Assembly (NCBI RefSeq): GCF_011759705.1
Contig: NZ_JAAOZF010000001.1
Coordinates: 2,252,146 to 2,316,145, forward strand
Direction: 5' to 3'
DNA: 64,000 nt
Origin: Microbacterium ulmi
Lineage (GTDB): Bacteria; Actinomycetota; Actinomycetes; Actinomycetales; Microbacteriaceae
Positions 60,555 through 64,000 of this stretch are shown here, one piece after another. Within the stretch, counting starts at the first letter, position 1, and every line of letters starts with the position of its first letter. Below the pieces are notes generated by a model. That model ran no database searches. It was given only the letters and a program-made list of their open reading frames with translations, and had not been told where the DNA came from. The translations under genes and the position numbers were made by a program.

Positions 60555-62224
60555 GAGGCGGTCTCCTTTTCTCGGGTCGCGGCGGCTCGCGCCGCCGCTC
60601 GTGCCCCGGCCGCGTCATCCGCGGTGAGGGCGGCTTCGGCGATGACTCGTGCATCGTCGAGCGTGTATTCCAGCAGGGACGCCCGCACGTCGGCGAGCGC
60701 CGTCGGCGCCATCGACAGGCTCGTCGCGCCGAGGCCCACGAGCACGACGGCGAGCAGCGGGTCGGCCGCGGCCTCGCCGCAGATGCCCACGGGCTTGCCG
60801 TTGACGCGCCCCGCGTCGCCGACCTCGCGGATGAGCCGCAGAACGGCGGGATGCCACGGATCCTGGAACGACGCGACCGACCCGAGCAGGCGGTCGGCGG
60901 CGAGCGTGTACTGCGTCAGGTCGTTCGTGCCGATCGAGGCGAAGTCCGCGATCGCGAGCACGCGGTCGGCCATGAGGGCCGACGACGGCACCTCGACCAT
61001 GACGCCGGCGGTCTTGATGCCGTAGTCGCGCGCGAGCGCCGTGAAGTACTCGGTCTCCTCGACGGTCGAGACCATAGGCGCCATGACCCACAGGTCGGCG
61101 TCGGTCGCGGCATCCGCCTGTGCGAGAGCCGTCAGCTGCTCACGGAGGATGTCCTCGCTCGCGCGCAGCGCGCGCAGGCCCCGCAGCCCCAGGGCGGGGT
61201 TCTCCTCGTGCGCGTCGTTGAGGAAGGCGAGCGGCTTGTCGGCGCCCGCATCGAGCGCCCGCACGACGACCTTCTTGCCCGGGAACGTCTGGAGCAGCTC
61301 GGTGTACGCCTCGCGCTGCTGCTCGACCGTCGGCGCCTGGTGTGCGCTCAGGAAGAGGAACTCCGTGCGGAACAGGCCGACGCCCTCCGCGCCGAGCTCG
61401 ACCGCCTCGGCCGCCCCGCCGGGCTTGCCGAGGTTGGCGAGCAGGGGCACGGGGGTGCCGTCGGCGAGTGCGCCGGGCGTCAGGGGAGCGGATGCCGCGG
61501 CCGCGCGCGCGGCCGCGCGGTTCGACGCGCGATCGAGCTCTTCGGCTGTCGGCCGGGTCGTCACGACGCCGGCGGCGGCATCCACGATCACCGTCTCGCC
61601 GTCGACGAGCTCCTTCGCCGCGGCTGCGCCCACGACCGCGACGATCGACTTCTCGCGCGCGAGGATCGCCGTGTGCGAGGTCGGGCCGCCCTCCGTCGTC
61701 ACGAGCGCGAGGACCTTGTCGAGATCGAGCAGCGCCGTGTCGGCGGGGGCGAGGTCCTTCGCGACGAGGACGAAGGGATGCCCTGGGTCGGGCACACCTG
61801 GAGCGGGCACGCCGCGCAGGTGTGCGATGACCCGCTGCGCGACGTCGTCGAGGTCGGCGGCGCGCTCGCCGAGGTAGCCGCCCATCGCGGTGAGCTGGTC
61901 GCGGAACGACGCGAACGCGTCGAACACGGCCCATTCGCCCGTCCTGCCCTGTGCGACGCGGGACTCGACCTCGGCCTCGAGCGTCGGGTCCTCCGCCATC
62001 ATGGCCTGCGCCTCGAGGACGTCGCGTGCCGCTCCTCCCGCCTGCGCCCCCCGCGCCTCCAGCTCGCGCGCGACGACGCCGACGGCCTCGCGCACGCGCG
62101 CCGTCTCGTCCTCCGGGGCGAGGCTGCTCGGGGCGTCGCTCGGGGCGGGCAGGGGCTCCGACATCCGTGCGACGGGTCCCTGCGCGACCCCGAGGCCGAT
62201 GCCGACTCCACGCACCTCGCTCAT
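60551..62224 (-). CDS. ptsI: PTS enzyme I
   Basis: PEP:protein phosphotransferase, 557 residues. Active His184 is in EGGPTSHTAILAR; the C-terminal PEP domain shows GVGLFRTEFLFL, SIGTNDLTQYTLAADR and catalytic Cys in GICGEAAADP. It begins 1 bp after the HPr stop and overlaps mtlA, so the general PTS proteins are coupled to the mannitol permease. This is probably the cell's EI, expressed with the mannitol system. Confidence 0.95.
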   Translation of the reverse strand: MSEVRGVGIGLGVAQGPVARMSEPLPAPSDAPSSLAPEDETARVREAVGVVARELEARGAQAGGAARDVLEAQAMMAEDPTLEAEVESRVAQGRTGEWAVFDAFASFRDQLTAMGGYLGERAADLDDVAQRVIAHLRGVPAPGVPDPGHPFVLVAKDLAPADTALLDLDKVLALVTTEGGPTSHTAILAREKSIVAVVGAAAAKELVDGETVIVDAAAGVVTTRPTAEELDRASNRAAARAAAASAPLTPGALADGTPVPLLANLGKPGGAAEAVELGAEGVGLFRTEFLFLSAHQAPTVEQQREAYTELLQTFPGKKVVVRALDAGADKPLAFLNDAHEENPALGLRGLRALRASEDILREQLTALAQADAATDADLWVMAPMVSTVEETEYFTALARDYGIKTAGVMVEVPSSALMADRVLAIADFASIGTNDLTQYTLAADRLLGSVASFQDPWHPAVLRLIREVGDAGRVNGKPVGICGEAAADPLLAVVLVGLGATSLSMAPTALADVRASLLEYTLDDARVIAEAALTADDAAGARAAARAAATREKETAS

Positions 62225-62225
62225 C

Positions 62226-62930
62226 TCAGCCCTCCGCGTCGTGGTCGGTCGCCAGCAGCTCGGCGAGAACGTCCAGGACCTCTTCTGCGCCGTCGCCGTC
62301 CGCCGTGAGCGTGACGTAGTCGCCCTGCTCGATCCCGAGCGAGATGACGCCGAGGATGCTCGCCGCGTTCACAGGGCTGCCGGCATCCTTCGCGATCGTG
62401 ATCGGGATGCCGGCATCCTTCGCAGCCGCCGCGAAGAGCTTCGCGGGGCGCGCGTGCAGGCCGTGGGATGAGCCGATGCGCACCGTGCGTGTCGTGGGGG
62501 GCATGTCGAGGTCCTCTCTGTCTGACGTTGCGTGTCGCCTGCCTCCAGCGTCGTCGCCTGCGGCGTGTTCGTCTAGAGCGGTGACGAGCGGTGCAGTGCC
62601 GCCCGCGGCCGGAAGGTTCCCCCCGGAGCCTCCGACCGCGTCGCGGACGAGCGCGAGCGTCCGCGTGCCGTCCAGATCCTGGAAGATGTCGGACGGCAGC
62701 AGCACCACCGTCGTCCCTCGGAAGGCCGCGTCGCGTTCGATGCGATCGAGCGCATGCGCGAGGTGCGGTCCCACGAGGACGACGTCGGCGGCATCGAGGT
62801 CTATCGGCAGCGACAGCTCGGTGCCGGCGAAGGCGGAGTAGTCGAGGCCGCGCTCGTGCGCCGCCCGTCGCACGCGCTGCGCGACGAACGTGCTGGACGC
62901 GCCTGCGCCGCAGACCACGAGAATCCTCAT
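62226..62930 (-). CDS. EIIB (Lac/Chb-type)-HPr fusion, with internal HPr start
   Basis: A 234-residue frame with no stop between two PTS domains. Residues 1-105 resemble lactose/cellobiose-type EIIB with Cys7 in VVCGAGASSTFVAQ. A Gly/Ala/Asp-rich linker spans about 106-142. HPr occupies 143-234, with active His159 in GSSHGLHARPAKL and regulatory-Ser-like region VNAASILGVISLG. ATG 62930 follows AGGAGG. Met143 (62504) also has its own site, GAGAGGA 7 nt upstream, so free HPr (ptsH, 92 residues, 62226-62504) is very likely made too. First gene of the operon. Confidence 0.85.
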   Translation of the reverse strand: MRILVVCGAGASSTFVAQRVRRAAHERGLDYSAFAGTELSLPIDLDAADVVLVGPHLAHALDRIERDAAFRGTTVVLLPSDIFQDLDGTRTLALVRDAVGGSGGNLPAAGGTAPLVTALDEHAAGDDAGGRRHATSDREDLDMPPTTRTVRIGSSHGLHARPAKLFAAAAKDAGIPITIAKDAGSPVNAASILGVISLGIEQGDYVTLTADGDGAEEVLDVLAELLATDHDAEG

Positions 62931-62951
62931 CGACCCCGCCTCCTCACCGCC

Positions 62952-62980
62952 ATTCTTGTGAAAACGCTGAGAGGCGACAA
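62952..62980 (-). promoter_or_regulatory. Promoter of the mannitol PTS operon
   Basis: Minus-strand TTGTCG (62975-62980), a 17-bp spacer and AAGAAT (62952-62957), 21 bp before the EIIB-HPr start. Confidence 0.45.
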
Positions 62981-63045
62981 CCAGGTCTGCTTCCGCCCCC
63001 GCGGAATGATGCATGCGCTTCGGCGCCGGCGGGCGGTCGCCGTGG

Positions 63046-63057
63046 TTGACTGGTCAA
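63046..63057. promoter_or_regulatory. Palindrome TTGAC-N2-GTCAA in the divergent mtl region
   Basis: A 12-bp inverted repeat between the PTS operon and the PRD regulator. Its left half could also be the -35 of the regulator promoter. A natural candidate for a regulator site; binding is inference. Confidence 0.4.
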
Positions 63058-63091
63058 ATACGTGCGACGGCGCGCGCACCAGAGGAGGATC

Positions 63092-64000
63092 GTGACCAGG
63101 GCACGCCAGGATCGTGTGCTCGCGCTCCTCGTGCGCGAGAACGACTGGGTCACGGCAGCGACTCTCGCCGACGTGCTCGGGGTGACGCCGCGCAGCATCC
63201 GCACGTACGTCACTGCGGTCAACGCACGCGTCGCCGCGGGCGTCGCGATCGAGTCGGGCCCCCTCGGGTACCGCGCCGGCACGGAGGCGGCGTCCGCGCA
63301 GCGTGCAGCGACGGCGACGGATGCCGGAACCCCCCGCGACCGGCTGCACACCCTCGTGCGGCTGCTCCTCGACTCGCCCGACGGCATCGACGTCTTCGAG
63401 GCGGCCGACGCCCTGCACGTGAGCTCGGCGACCCTCGATGCCGATCTCGCGCGCGTGCGCGGTCTTCTCGGCGGCACGGAGCTGACCCTCGAGCGGTCTT
63501 CGTCACGTGCGCGGCTGCGCGGCACCGAGATGGCGCAGCGGCGCCTGCTGAGCCGGCTCGCGCACGACGAGATGGACGCGGGGTCGTTCGATCTCGTCGC
63601 TCTTCGCCGCACCCTCGGCACGGGCTCGATCGGGGCCCGCGCGTTCGGACCGTTCAAGTCCGATCTCGTGGGGGAGCTCGGAGCGCTGGGCTACTACGTC
63701 AACGAGTACGGCATCTCCGACGTCGTCATGCACATCGCGATCGCGGCCGACCGCGTCGCTCGCGACCGGGGGCTCGGCGCCGCCGTGGGCGACACGAAGC
63801 CCGCGCAGGCGGAGATCGTCGGCATTCTCGCGCGGCTCACGGCGGAGCACCTCGGCGTGCGGCTCGGCGCTGGCGACCTGCAGCATCTCGCGACGCTCGT
63901 CCTGACGCGCGTCGTCGCCCCGGGGGCCTCGCCCGCGGCGGCCGCGCGAGAGCGGCTCGACCCCGACATCGAGGTCGTCGTGCGCGAGGTCGTGGGGCTT
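63092..64000 (+). CDS. PRD-type transcriptional regulator (MtlR/BglG-like), truncated by window end
   Basis: An open frame of 303 codons that runs off the window. GTG 63092 follows AGGAGG. The N-terminus is a DeoR/MgA-like HTH (VTAATLADVLGVTPRSIRTY, residues about 21-40), a second HTH lies near 92-125 (DVFEAADALHVSSATLDADL), and a PTS-regulation domain begins near 165 (LVGELGALGYYVNEYGISDV, followed by MHIAIAADRVAR with the conserved His). MtlR-type activators are tuned by phosphorylation of PRD His residues by HPr and EIIB. Divergence from the mannitol operon supports that role. Confidence 0.85.
   Translation, partial: MTRARQDRVLALLVRENDWVTAATLADVLGVTPRSIRTYVTAVNARVAAGVAIESGPLGYRAGTEAASAQRAATATDAGTPRDRLHTLVRLLLDSPDGIDVFEAADALHVSSATLDADLARVRGLLGGTELTLERSSSRARLRGTEMAQRRLLSRLAHDEMDAGSFDLVALRRTLGTGSIGARAFGPFKSDLVGELGALGYYVNEYGISDVVMHIAIAADRVARDRGLGAAVGDTKPAQAEIVGILARLTAEHLGVRLGAGDLQHLATLVLTRVVAPGASPAAAARERLDPDIEVVVREVVGL

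Noticed and set aside
1..64000. CRISPR arrays, tRNA genes, insertion sequences, prophage
   Set aside because: No regularly spaced direct repeats beyond the 31-bp promoter repeat, no tRNA-like T-loop/acceptor patterns, and no transposase, integrase or phage structural proteins were recognised.

Overview
The window is high-GC DNA (roughly 70%) from an actinobacterium. Gene content and style point to Microbacteriaceae, most likely Microbacterium or a close relative: many GTG starts, ATGA/GTGA stop-start overlaps, many apparently leaderless genes, a GTP-type PEP carboxykinase, a RamB-like regulator and a very frequent GGATGCC/GGCATCC heptamer. The assignment is by gene content and style only, because no rRNA or marker alignment is available. 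I found about 57 protein genes, one FMN riboswitch and several hairpin terminators and operators. I found no tRNA, rRNA, CRISPR array, IS element or prophage.

Layout. 0.1-2.6 kb: amino-acid ABC importer. 2.7-5.5 kb: two-gene unit of unknown function (Vps62-like protein plus a lectin-fold-like protein). 5.7-8.8 kb: membrane protein, transglutaminase-like protein, GabD-type aldehyde dehydrogenase. 8.9-12.2 kb: alanine racemase and D-Ala ligase pair, then an AlkZ-like winged-helix protein. 12.4-15.9 kb: RamB-like regulator divergent from PEP carboxykinase. 16-21.5 kb: small membrane protein with a triplicated promoter/start module, then two divergent ABC export units separated by twin GTCAAC-N4-GTTGAC palindromes. 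21.6-23.6 kb: MHS-type transporter and a small membrane protein. 23.7-27.4 kb: riboflavin operon ribD-ribE-ribBA-ribH under an FMN riboswitch. 27.5-32.9 kb: an accessory island with a binding-protein ABC importer and a convergent cyclase-family hydrolase. The same perfect palindrome, GAATACGTATTC, lies upstream of both units. 33.1-36.7 kb: glycerol catabolism (glpD, glpK). 36.7-42.8 kb: Fpg/Nei glycosylase, acetyltransferase, trpS, exonuclease III, YihY, MFS. 42.8-46.3 kb: sdhCDAB. 46.5-47.6 kb: mannose-1-phosphate guanylyltransferase. 47.8-56.1 kb: nucleoside import (BMP lipoprotein, ATPase, two permeases) followed by cytidine deaminase, thymidine phosphorylase and adenosine deaminase, a complete uptake-and-salvage block. 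56.1-57.3 kb: DUF559/AbiEi-like nuclease gene bracketed by two copies of a paired inverted repeat. 57.3-64 kb: mannitol PTS regulon (mtlD, EIIA, EIICB, EI, an EIIB-HPr fusion) divergent from a PRD-type regulator cut by the window edge.

The most unusual features are: the DUF559 gene inside paired repeats; the triplicated leaderless start module that creates two six-codon upstream ORFs; the in-frame EIIB-HPr fusion with an internal HPr start; the island tied together by a shared palindrome but with no regulator gene; and the dense GGATGCC heptamer, which also forms terminator stems.
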